DNA from: Altererythrobacter sp.
GTDB taxonomy: Bacteria; Pseudomonadota; Alphaproteobacteria; Sphingomonadales; Sphingomonadaceae
Length of the DNA: 16,577 nucleotides
Assembly: GCA_024636575.1 (NCBI GenBank)
Contig: JAGXGU010000122.1
Coordinates: 1 to 16,577 of the forward strand
Direction of reading: 5' to 3'
This document shows, piece after piece, positions 1 to 7,341 of this stretch. Made by a program: the position numbers and the translations under genes. The notes beneath the pieces were generated by a model. The model had not been told where the DNA came from, did no database searches, and worked only from the letters and a program-made list of their open reading frames with translations. Numbering within the stretch: position 1 is the stretch's first letter; every line of letters begins with the position of its first letter.

Positions 1-38
1 CTGCCGGGGCGCGTTCCTGCATATTTGGCCGGGAGGAA

Positions 39-404
39 ATGCCATCACCTGTACGAACGCCGATATCATTCTGCCGCCGCAGGGCTTACCTTGGGGGCAA
101 GCAAGCGCCCGCCGCATCAAACCTGCCCGGCCAGCCCCCTTCCGCTGCCGAGCGGCTGGCGCGGCAATGGCACATCCGCCGTCAGGAAGTGCTCGACGCG
201 GCATGCCGGGCCATCCGTGAAAACCGGCTGGAAGGCGCCAAGGCGCTGGAACTGGTGCAAATCGTCCACAATGTTGCGGGCACCGCCGGGATGTTCGACG
301 AAGGGGATTTGGTCATCCGTCCCAGCGCCTTGGAGCGCGTCCTGAAACATGGTGACACCGCGCAGAGTAGCGCGCTGGCCGAGGAATTTCTGCGCGCCGC
401 CTGA
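39..404 (+). CDS. Small Hpt-like (histidine phosphotransfer) protein, start uncertain
   Basis: The 121-residue product has a helical C-terminal half. Its stretch HNVAGTAGMF, with His77, matches the HxxxGxxGxxG pattern around the phosphorylated histidine of Hpt domains in phosphorelays. If this is right, the protein would carry phosphate between a hybrid kinase and a response regulator in the cytoplasm. The first 35 or so residues are rich in Arg, Pro and Ala and look unlike a domain, so the true start may be internal. GGAGG at 32-36 lies only two bases before the ATG at 39, and the frame is also open to the left edge, so the gene could extend beyond the window. No kinase or regulator gene is visible beside it. 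A generic helical hypothetical protein is the main alternative. Confidence 0.45.
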   Translation: MPSPVRTPISFCRRRAYLGGKQAPAASNLPGQPPSAAERLARQWHIRRQEVLDAACRAIRENRLEGAKALELVQIVHNVAGTAGMFDEGDLVIRPSALERVLKHGDTAQSSALAEEFLRAA

Positions 405-434
405 ACGGCCTGACTTCTCATCGCCAAATGCAAA

Positions 435-459
435 CGGCGGCACCCAAAGGATGCCGCCG
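435..459 (-). terminator. Probable intrinsic terminator of the TonB-dependent receptor gene
   Basis: CGGCGGCA (435-442) and TGCCGCCG (452-459) form a perfect 8-bp stem around a 9-base loop. Read on the minus strand the stem is followed by TTTGCATTT, a weak T-rich tract. It lies 26 bases past the receptor stop codon. The plus-strand side has no T tract, so it serves the minus-strand gene better than the Hpt-like gene ending at 404. Confidence 0.55.
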
Positions 460-485
460 CCGCAATTCAAATTATGTAACCCGGA

Positions 486-3400
486 TCAGAATTCGTAACG
501 AACGCCGACCTGAATTTTCCAGATGGATGCCGACGAAACGCGGTTGACGCCATCATCAGGTGAAAAACCGCTAATGATGTAGCGGCCCTGGCTATCCACA
601 CCGCCATCAACCACATCGACCAATGAGCCATCACCACCAGCGAACGTATTACCCGGTACGGTTTCAAAAACGTTCCAGCTGTTGTCGAGCAAGTTCAGGA
701 CATTGTCGAAATCAGCAAACAGCGTGAAGCGATCCTTGAGACCAGCAAATCTACCGAAGCCCGGAAGTTCCTGGCTGATACGCATATCCATGTCGTAATA
801 CCATTTGGCTTCGCAAGTGTTCGCCTTGATCGTTTCACCCGGCGTGTATTTGCAATTCGTACCAGCCACATAATCGATCAACGACTGGACAGACGCTGCA
901 TTCGACAAAGGCGAAACGTTTGGATCATTCGGACCCGTCGGCACGTAAAGCAGCGCTGAATCGCGGCTGCTCGACAGGCTGTTGAACGGCGATCCATCAA
1001 ACGTCAAGCTGTACGGGCGGCCCGAGCGTGCAATGAACACAAGGCCGATTTCGGTGCCATAGTCACCGAAGAACTCTTCCCGCAAATTCGCGGCAAAAGT
1101 GATATTGTGCTTCGTCTGATAGTTGGACGTTGCTGCCTCTGGGTCTTGCACATCGAAATATGCCGATTTGCCGAAGTTCGATGTCGCAGTCGAACTACGC
1201 GCTGCCCGGCGATTTTCGGCGTCGGTGAAGGCATAGCCCAGATTGACCCGAAGATTGCCATTGTCGGTGAACATGCCGCCAAAGTTCTTGGACAGAACCA
1301 CCGAGGCAACATGGCTTTCATATTTGCCAGCATTGGTCAGCTGGATTTCATCCACCCGGCGCGTATTGAGGCAGGCGGCAGTTACGCCGGTATATCCGCC
1401 CGTAGTTCCGCTGGGGCCGCTGTAAGTCGCACCGCTGCACCGCGCATCAAGCAGGTCAATACCCTGATAGATTGGACGACCATCAGCCGTGAAACCGTTT
1501 AAACCCTTCGTGGTATTGATTGCATAAGGCAATTCGGCCCAGTTCAGCGGGTTGCGGAACTGGCTGTAGATATAGTCGAGATTCAGGTTCCAGTTACTGA
1601 AAAAGCCGCCTTCGGTGCCGAAAGTGGTTTGCAGGCCGATATTGGCACGCACCACGGACGGCAATTTGAGATCGGGATCGGTCGACTGGACCGATGATCT
1701 ACCAGCCGCAGCAATCGCACCACCAGCATCCGCTGCGCACTGCGGGAAGCCGGTGAACTGGCCGTTCACAACCACGTCAATCTTGCCGCCACTTCGTGGC
1801 AAAGTGCTGCAACCAGCAGCTGCTGTCGAACCATTGCCGGTCGAGAAACCATTGTTCGAGAATGCGTTGGAGAACCATACAGTCGGATCGCCACCGCCAA
1901 AGATGCCTACGCCGCCTTTCAGTACCGTAGAACGGAAGAAGCCCTCGTTGTAGAGATCGTAAGTGAAGCCCAAACGAGGCAAAAACAACGGATCGAATTT
2001 GCTGAACGGAGTAGCGTTGGTGAAACCATAACGTTCAACGAAGAGCGGGTTCTGACGTGGAGCATCGCCATCATACCAGTCAACACGGGCACCGATCAGA
2101 AGATTAAGTTGGTCAGTCGCCTGCCATTTGTCCTGCGCATAGGCTGTGTAGATCGTCCGGCGGAATGATGCGCCTGCCTCGTTGATGTCACCTGAACCGG
2201 TCGCAGCAATCGTCCCCCCGGTAATCAGACCTTCACGGAAATCAGCAAGATTGGCGAACGACAGGGTCCCTGTCGCGTTGATGGCGAACAGGTTGAACGC
2301 GTCGAGCCTGTTTACCTCGCCTCCGAAGGTTAATTGGTGGTTGCCTGCCTGGAGGTTAGCCTTGATCTTAAGCTGATCAACAGTTTGCTCCAGCGCGTTG
2401 GCCGAACGGAAGATGCCCGGGCCGGTCGAAAGAGTCCCTGTCGCACCGGGGCCTGGAACTGTGACTTCCAGACGTACGGTTGGATTGGCATCCTGCGCTT
2501 CGCCAAAGCCGAAAGGTCCTTGACGATCGGTAATGTCCGAACGCGACGCCCGGATTTCAGTCGAGAAGTTATCCGACCATTCAGAGAACAAGCGGACCGA
2601 ATAATAATCAGACAGCGTGCCTTGGTTATTATAGCTGTTGAGACCAGTCAGATTGTTTGACGCTACATCGGGCGTTACGTTGATTTCATCGAGATGCTGA
2701 TAAGTCGCTTCAAGTCGGTGCTGGTCAGTGATGTAGGCATCAATACGGCCGAAATAGCGAACACTCGATTCGGGAAGAACCGTCGGATAACCGCCAACAT
2801 CCTGTCCGTATACGTCATTGGCGATTTGTGCGAATTCATCAAACTGCGCCTGCGTGGCGTAATTGACTTCATTGGCAAAACCGCTCCCGGCTGGACCTGT
2901 GTCATTGCTGTTGGGCAAGCTCGTTTCTTCGTAACCGCCGAAGAAGAACAGGCGATCGGGGATGATCGGACCGCCCAATGTTGCGCCCCAGCGTTTTTCT
3001 TCAAATGGCGATGAAGTGAAGTCGGCCCCATCCAGCTTGTTGCCGCGCAAGTCTTCATTTCGGAAAGTGAAGAAGGCAGAACCGTGGAACTGATTGGAAC
3101 CCGACTTGGTTACAACGTTGATCGCACAGCCGGTAAACTGGCCATATTCGACATCAAATGGCGCGAATTCAACCGAGGTTTCACGGATTACGTCAAATGG
3201 GATCGGCAGCGAGCTACGCGCAGCAAATGGCGTATCGGTAAGGCCGAAAGCATCGTTCTGAACGATACCATCAACGGTGAAGCTGTTTGATCGATCGTTA
3301 CCGCCAAGGCACGAAACACGGTCAGCCCCGTCACGGTCCAACGATACACGCGGATCAAGCCGGATGATGTCGCGAATATCGCGCGATATCGATGGGAACC

Positions 3401-3851
3401 CTTCCAGCGTATCTAGCCCGAATGACTGACCCGGACCCACTGCAAGCTGGGTTGCATTGGCGCGCGCACCGCTTACCACGATGACATTGTCGGTACCGGC
3501 GTCGCTCAGAGAAAGTTCAAATGAGAACGACGTGTTCCCTTGAAGGCTAATGAAACTTCCTGTGACCGTCTGACCTTCGAAGCCAGGAGCGGTCGCAGTG
3601 ACGGTGTAAGGACCGCCAGGGATAAGGTTGCCGACGCGGAACGATCCATCGTTGCCCACCGTAACGGTGCGTTCCTGCGACGTCCGTTCGTCACGGATCA
3701 CAACCGTTGCACCGGCTATGGCCGTGCCATCCGCGCTATCAACTGATCCTTCGATTCCGGATGTAATCTGCTGCGCCATGACCGGCGCGGGCAGGATTGC
3801 AGCTGCGGAGAGGCTGACGACGCTTGCCGCCAGAAGATATTTAAGTTTCAT
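486..3851 (-). CDS. Oar-like TonB-dependent outer-membrane receptor
   Basis: The 1121-residue protein begins with a Sec signal peptide (KLK, hydrophobic core, cleavage likely after PVMA at residue 26). Residues 30-115 form a carboxypeptidase-regulatory-like beta-sandwich (GTAIAGATVVIRDE, then DGSFRVGNL and PGGPYTVT). A TonB-box-like segment DNVIVVSG follows at 121-128. Residues 145-265 form the plug (NSFTVDGIVQND, FDVEYGQFTGCAINVVTKSG), and the rest is a 22-strand-type barrel ending in VGVRYEF with the terminal Phe expected for BAM insertion. It would use TonB/ExbBD energy to import a large ligand. The ligand cannot be read from the sequence; Oar relatives are linked to protein, peptide or complex substrate uptake. 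AAGGGA lies about 8 bases before the ATG. It is separated from the upstream oxygenase gene by a terminator, so it is probably transcribed alone. Confidence 0.93.
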   Translation of the reverse strand: MKLKYLLAASVVSLSAAAILPAPVMAQQITSGIEGSVDSADGTAIAGATVVIRDERTSQERTVTVGNDGSFRVGNLIPGGPYTVTATAPGFEGQTVTGSFISLQGNTSFSFELSLSDAGTDNVIVVSGARANATQLAVGPGQSFGLDTLEGFPSISRDIRDIIRLDPRVSLDRDGADRVSCLGGNDRSNSFTVDGIVQNDAFGLTDTPFAARSSLPIPFDVIRETSVEFAPFDVEYGQFTGCAINVVTKSGSNQFHGSAFFTFRNEDLRGNKLDGADFTSSPFEEKRWGATLGGPIIPDRLFFFGGYEETSLPNSNDTGPAGSGFANEVNYATQAQFDEFAQIANDVYGQDVGGYPTVLPESSVRYFGRIDAYITDQHRLEATYQHLDEINVTPDVASNNLTGLNSYNNQGTLSDYYSVRLFSEWSDNFSTEIRASRSDITDRQGPFGFGEAQDANPTVRLEVTVPGPGATGTLSTGPGIFRSANALEQTVDQLKIKANLQAGNHQLTFGGEVNRLDAFNLFAINATGTLSFANLADFREGLITGGTIAATGSGDINEAGASFRRTIYTAYAQDKWQATDQLNLLIGARVDWYDGDAPRQNPLFVERYGFTNATPFSKFDPLFLPRLGFTYDLYNEGFFRSTVLKGGVGIFGGGDPTVWFSNAFSNNGFSTGNGSTAAAGCSTLPRSGGKIDVVVNGQFTGFPQCAADAGGAIAAAGRSSVQSTDPDLKLPSVVRANIGLQTTFGTEGGFFSNWNLNLDYIYSQFRNPLNWAELPYAINTTKGLNGFTADGRPIYQGIDLLDARCSGATYSGPSGTTGGYTGVTAACLNTRRVDEIQLTNAGKYESHVASVVLSKNFGGMFTDNGNLRVNLGYAFTDAENRRAARSSTATSNFGKSAYFDVQDPEAATSNYQTKHNITFAANLREEFFGDYGTEIGLVFIARSGRPYSLTFDGSPFNSLSSSRDSALLYVPTGPNDPNVSPLSNAASVQSLIDYVAGTNCKYTPGETIKANTCEAKWYYDMDMRISQELPGFGRFAGLKDRFTLFADFDNVLNLLDNSWNVFETVPGNTFAGGDGSLVDVVDGGVDSQGRYIISGFSPDDGVNRVSSASIWKIQVGVRYEF

Positions 3852-4006
3852 GCAGAGTTCCCTTGCGTGACGTTCGCGGTAAATAAGGAGGGGCGTTAAA
3901 CGAATAGTCAGGCCCCGATAAGACCGGCGAACGACGCTAAGGAGTAAGTTTTGTTACCGGACCGTGACAATTTGCGCCAAACATATCCGGGACGAAAAAC
4001 AGGCCC
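3852..4006 (-). promoter_or_regulatory. Leader and promoter region of the TonB-dependent receptor gene
   Basis: This 155-base stretch lies between the oxygenase terminator and the receptor start. It should carry the receptor promoter, because the upstream unit ends in a terminator. On the minus strand TTGTCA (near 3963-3968) could be a -35 element, but the hexamer 17 bases further on (TTACTC) is a poor -10, so no promoter is called firmly. AAGGGA near the ATG serves as ribosome-binding site. I see no operator palindrome or riboswitch fold. Confidence 0.35.
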
Positions 4007-4029
4007 AAAAAACCCACGTTTTCTGCGGG
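4007..4029 (-). terminator. Intrinsic terminator of the nucleoside transporter-oxygenase operon
   Basis: On the minus strand CCCGC (4025-4029) pairs with GTGGG (4013-4017), with one G-U pair, around a 7-base loop. An uninterrupted run of six T (4007-4012) follows. It lies about 80 bases past the oxygenase stop codon and separates that operon from the receptor gene. A smaller GTTGC/GCAAC hairpin sits just before it. Confidence 0.75.
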
Positions 4030-4107
4030 CTTCACGGCTGTTGCTGCAATGCAACAATTCCAAGAAATATGATTTCAGGTATTACCGGCCTGTGCAAAAG
4101 CTGCCCT

Positions 4108-5052
4108 TCAGGCCAGATTGATCTCGCGCAGGCGCTGCAACAGGAACTCGTGGCTCGAAATTGGTGGGGGAATATCGCCGGCCGATTCGCTGCTGATGCA
4201 GCTGGGCAAAGTCTCGATCACATAGTCCGGCCGGAAATGCAGGAAAAAGGGCATGGAATAGCGCGCCCGGTGCGCGGCCTCGCCCGCCGGGTTGACCACG
4301 CGGTGGGTGGTCGAACGCAGTTTTCCATTGGTCAGCCGGTCCAGCATATCGCCGATATTGACCACCAGCGCGCCTTCCGGCGGATCGACGGCGAGCCATT
4401 CACCCTGCTGGGTCAGCAGCTCTAGGCCTGCTTCTTCCGCGCCCAGCAACAGCGTAATGGTATTGATATCGCCATGTGCGGCGGCGCGGATCGCGCCTTC
4501 CGCCTCGGCGCTGTCGAGCGGCGGATAATGCAGCAGGCGCATGACCGAATTGCCGTCCTCCACCGTGGCAGCGAAGAAATCTTCCGTCAGCCCCAGGTGA
4601 AGCGCAATTGCGCGCAGGATGGTGTCGCCTGCCTTGTCGAAGGCGGCGAAGAGTTCCTCGAAAGTTTCCCGGAAGCCCGTCACCTCTGACGGCCAGATAT
4701 TCGGCGCCATATATTCGGCCAGCGGGTGGCCCGCAGGCAAATCGCGCCCGACGTGCCAGAATTCCTTCAGATCATGGACCTGCGCATCCTTGGCCTTTTC
4801 CGTACCGAACGGCGTATAGCCGCGCGCACCGCCGCCTCCCTCGATCTTGTAGGCGCGCTTCACATCGTCCGGCAGCGCGAAGAATTGTTTCGAAAGTTCT
4901 TCGGCGCGCGCGATCAGATTCGCAGGAATCCCGTGATCGCGCACCACCCCGAAACCGAACTCGGCAAAGCTGCGGCCAAGTTCGTCGGCAATATCCGCCA
5001 ACGGGCGGGCGAGGGAAACGGAAGCGATGGAATCGGAGGTAATATCGGTCAT
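4108..5052 (-). CDS. Isopenicillin N synthase-family 2-oxoglutarate/Fe(II) oxygenase
   Basis: The protein has 314 residues counted from the ATG at 5052; a TTG one codon earlier is less likely. It has the IPNS-family layout. Its N-terminal DIOX_N region (EFGFGVVRDHGIPANLI, FFALPDDVK, RGYTPFG) is followed by a jelly-roll core with the iron triad His193-x-Asp195 (HGDINTITLLL) and His250 (STTHRVVNP). Arg264-x-Ser266 (RYSMPFF) would bind 2-oxoglutarate, so all catalytic residues are present. Such enzymes hydroxylate or desaturate small molecules in the cytosol. The substrate is unknown. The gene follows a nucleoside transporter gene with a 12-base gap and shares its terminator, so a nucleoside or base is a reasonable guess; fungal thymine and deoxynucleoside hydroxylases belong to this superfamily. 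AGAGA precedes the ATG. Confidence 0.9.
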   Translation of the reverse strand: MTDITSDSIASVSLARPLADIADELGRSFAEFGFGVVRDHGIPANLIARAEELSKQFFALPDDVKRAYKIEGGGGARGYTPFGTEKAKDAQVHDLKEFWHVGRDLPAGHPLAEYMAPNIWPSEVTGFRETFEELFAAFDKAGDTILRAIALHLGLTEDFFAATVEDGNSVMRLLHYPPLDSAEAEGAIRAAAHGDINTITLLLGAEEAGLELLTQQGEWLAVDPPEGALVVNIGDMLDRLTNGKLRSTTHRVVNPAGEAAHRARYSMPFFLHFRPDYVIETLPSCISSESAGDIPPPISSHEFLLQRLREINLA

Positions 5053-5064
5053 CAAATGTCTCTG

Positions 5065-6375
5065 TTATAGAATGAACAGGCCGGCCAGCGCCGCGCTCAT
5101 CAGATTGGCCAGCGATCCTGCCGCCAGCGCCCTGAGGCCGAGCTTGGCAATCACGGGCCGCTGGTTCGGAGCGAGTCCGCCGGTCACCGCCATCTGGATA
5201 GCAATAGAGCTGAAATTGGCAAAGCCGCATAATGCAAAGGTCACGATGGCGCGGCTGCGGTCACTGAGGACTTCGGGGCCAAGCTGGCCGAGTTCGATAA
5301 AGGCGACGAATTCGTTGAGCACGATCTTGGTACCGAACAGCCCGCCTGCGGTGCCCGCTTCAGTCCACGGCACACCGATCAGGAACATGAACGGCGCGAA
5401 CACCCAACCGAGCACCTGCTGGAACGAAAGGTCAGGGTATCCAAGCAGCCCGCCCGCCGAACCTAGGAGGCCATTGGCCAGCGCGACCAGTGCCACAAAC
5501 GCCAGCACCATCGCGCCAACCGCCACCGCCAGCTTGACGCCGGTTTGCGCGCCCTGGGCTGCGGCCTCGATAATATTGGCCGGCTTGGTGCCTTCTTCGA
5601 AAGTTTCGGCGATTTCCACTTCATGCGATTTGCCGCCTTCGGTCAGGGCAGCCGGCCCTTCGGAACTGATGCGCGCTTTTGGCAAGGCAATCTCGCCCTC
5701 CGTCACCGGCGGTTCTTCATCCTCGTCCGGCATGATGATCTTGGCCATCAGGATGCCGCCCGGCGCGGACATGAATGCTGCCGCCAGCAGAAAGGGGAGG
5801 TATTCGGAGCCGAGCAGGCCGGCATAGGCCGCCAGGATCGTGCCGGCGACGCCCGCCATGCCGACCGTCATCAGCGTGAACAGCCGCGCCGGGGTCAGCG
5901 CGGCGAGATAGGGGCGCACCACCAGCGGGCTTTCCGACTGGCCGACGAAGATGTTCGCAGCCGCGCCCAATGCCTCGACTTTGCTGATCCCGGTGACCCA
6001 GCCGATCGCCCCGCCGACCCAGCGGACTACTCGTTGCATGATGCCGAGATGGTAGAGGATCGACACCAGCGATGCGAAGAACACGATCACCGGCAGTGCG
6101 CCCAGCGCAAAGGTGTTGGCCAGCGGATTGTCCGCCCCGAACAGGAACGCCGTGCCTTCATTGGCGTAGGACAGCAGCGCCGAAACCCCGTCTGCCATGG
6201 TCCGGATCACAAGGCGGCCGGTTTCCGTGCCCAATACCAGGAACGCCATCAGCAATTGCAAGGCGAAGGCGGCGCTGACGATCCGCAATTTGATCCGCTT
6301 CTTGCCGACCGACAGCAGAAAGGCGAGGAACAGGATTGCAACTACGCCGATCAGGCTGTTCAGGAAAAGGGGCAT
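5065..6375 (-). CDS. Concentrative nucleoside transporter (NupC/CNT family)
   Basis: This 436-residue inner-membrane protein has many hydrophobic helices and the CNT signatures GQSESPLVVRPYL (residues 145-157) and CGFANFSSIAIQM near residue 395, which form the nucleoside and cation sites. It would import nucleosides with Na+ or H+. An acidic soluble insertion (PDEDEEPPVTEG and onward, roughly residues 215-265) lies between the two core repeats, where CNT proteins commonly have a variable loop. The length is a little above the usual 400. It is the first gene of an operon with the downstream oxygenase. No strong Shine-Dalgarno is visible before the ATG at 6375 (GAAAG only). Confidence 0.92.
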   Translation of the reverse strand: MPLFLNSLIGVVAILFLAFLLSVGKKRIKLRIVSAAFALQLLMAFLVLGTETGRLVIRTMADGVSALLSYANEGTAFLFGADNPLANTFALGALPVIVFFASLVSILYHLGIMQRVVRWVGGAIGWVTGISKVEALGAAANIFVGQSESPLVVRPYLAALTPARLFTLMTVGMAGVAGTILAAYAGLLGSEYLPFLLAAAFMSAPGGILMAKIIMPDEDEEPPVTEGEIALPKARISSEGPAALTEGGKSHEVEIAETFEEGTKPANIIEAAAQGAQTGVKLAVAVGAMVLAFVALVALANGLLGSAGGLLGYPDLSFQQVLGWVFAPFMFLIGVPWTEAGTAGGLFGTKIVLNEFVAFIELGQLGPEVLSDRSRAIVTFALCGFANFSSIAIQMAVTGGLAPNQRPVIAKLGLRALAAGSLANLMSAALAGLFIL

Positions 6376-6494
6376 GGGAGCTTTCGGGATGCGATCTGGA
6401 AACGCTGCTATTCGCCTTTTGCGGCGCGAAGGTCAAATGGACTTATCAGCAGCGATCCACAACGCAGTGCTTCCCTTTTGGGATATGTGACAAT
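6376..6494. promoter_or_regulatory. Divergent promoter region between nucleoside and queuosine-precursor transporters
   Basis: This 119-base segment separates two divergent transporter genes and must hold both promoters. I looked for a preQ1 riboswitch before the YhhQ-type gene and could not recognise the preQ1-I or preQ1-II pattern. Neither gene has a strong Shine-Dalgarno, and no clear palindrome stands out. Confidence 0.35.
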
Positions 6495-7184
6495 ATGCCC
6501 TGCGCGATGAACGAAACATCCACTGCGTCCGCTGCTGCCCAAGCCCCCGCCATCCCCCGCTCGCTGTTTGTATTTGCGCTGATTTACGGCGGAATGACGG
6601 TGATCGCCGGGGTGCTCGGGTTCAAGCAGGTTGCATTGGGCCCGCTGGCTGTCGAAGCGGGGATTTTTGCCTTCCTGATGCTGGTGGTCCTGTCGAGCAC
6701 TGTGGCGCAATTGCACGGGCAGGCGATTGCCAACCGGTTGGTGTTCTGGGGCTTCCTGCCGCTAGCCGGTTCTGCATTTCTGGTGTTGCTGGTGCTGATG
6801 TTGCCGCCGTCGGCCAATATGCCGCCGGAAAATATCGCCGCGTTCAAGCAGGTCCTTTCGCAAACCCCGCGGATCATGGCCGCAGGGCCGGTGGCCTACG
6901 GTGTTTCCTTGCTGCTGAATGTGTGGATTTTCGAGCGGCTGCGCGGCAGCGGCGATGGGAACGGCAATCTCGGCATCATGGTGCGCGGCGCGATCGCCTC
7001 TGCGCTCAGCCAGGCGATCGACACGCTGATTTTCGTGACACTGGCCTTTTACGGTGAATTTCCAATCGGCTCGCTGATCGCCGGGCAAATGCTTGCCAAG
7101 GTTGTGCTGAGTATTGTGCTGGTGCCGGTTCTGATCACCCTGTTTGTCGCCTGGGCCAGGCGGCTGGATCACAAGCCGCTTTAG
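6495..7184 (+). CDS. Queuosine-precursor transporter, YhhQ/VUT family
   Basis: The 229-residue protein has about six hydrophobic helices and the family signature SALSQAIDTLIFVTLAFYGEF, with the conserved Ser-Gln-x-x-Asp pattern, in its second half. E. coli YhhQ (221 residues) imports the queuosine precursors preQ0 and preQ1 for tRNA modification, and the length here fits. Two in-frame ATGs exist at 6495 and 6507. The first is chosen, but neither has a good ribosome-binding site. The N-terminus before RSLFVFALIYGG is a short polar Ala/Ser segment. It is divergent from the nucleoside transporter, so this neighbourhood may be devoted to nucleoside and base salvage. Confidence 0.85.
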   Translation: MPCAMNETSTASAAAQAPAIPRSLFVFALIYGGMTVIAGVLGFKQVALGPLAVEAGIFAFLMLVVLSSTVAQLHGQAIANRLVFWGFLPLAGSAFLVLLVLMLPPSANMPPENIAAFKQVLSQTPRIMAAGPVAYGVSLLLNVWIFERLRGSGDGNGNLGIMVRGAIASALSQAIDTLIFVTLAFYGEFPIGSLIAGQMLAKVVLSIVLVPVLITLFVAWARRLDHKPL

Positions 7185-7189
7185 CTTTT

Positions 7190-7222
7190 CCACAGCCGTT
7201 CGTGCCGAACGAAGTGTGGTTT
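7190..7222 (+). terminator. Probable terminator of the YhhQ-type gene
   Basis: CCACA (7190-7194) pairs with TGTGG (7215-7219), and inside it CGTTCG (7197-7202) pairs with CGAACG (7206-7211) around a TGC loop, leaving a small asymmetric internal bulge. Only three T follow, so termination may be inefficient. It starts five bases after the stop codon. Confidence 0.5.
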
Positions 7223-7305
7223 CAATCTGGAACCGCCGCGCCCCCGGTGCCAATGCCGGGCTACCAAGTGGCAGCGCACGAGACACCGCATTTTGGAGCC
7301 TGACC

Positions 7306-7341
7306 CCGCGGGCGTGAAGGTCAAATCAATCCGCGGGCGTG
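7306..7341. repeat. Short direct repeat CCGCGGGCGTG around the SulP stop codon
   Basis: CCGCGGGCGTG occurs at 7306-7316 and 7331-7341, either side of the SulP stop codon (7321-7323). CCGCGG is self-complementary, so the copies could also pair as a GC-rich stem at the end of the sulfur operon. There is no T tract on the minus strand, so I do not call it a terminator. A chance repeat is possible. Confidence 0.4.

Noticed and set aside
6376..6494. preQ1 riboswitch before the YhhQ-type gene
   Set aside because: No preQ1-I or preQ1-II consensus pairing or A-rich tail could be found.
5545..6510. Long plus-strand open frame (about 320 codons) over the nucleoside transporter
   Set aside because: The translation is Arg/Gln/His-rich with no hydrophobic or domain pattern, and the minus-strand CNT signatures are clear.
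7306..7341. Terminator for the sulfur operon from the CCGCGG pair
   Set aside because: No T tract follows on the minus strand, and the first copy and second copy are direct repeats, so the structure is uncertain.
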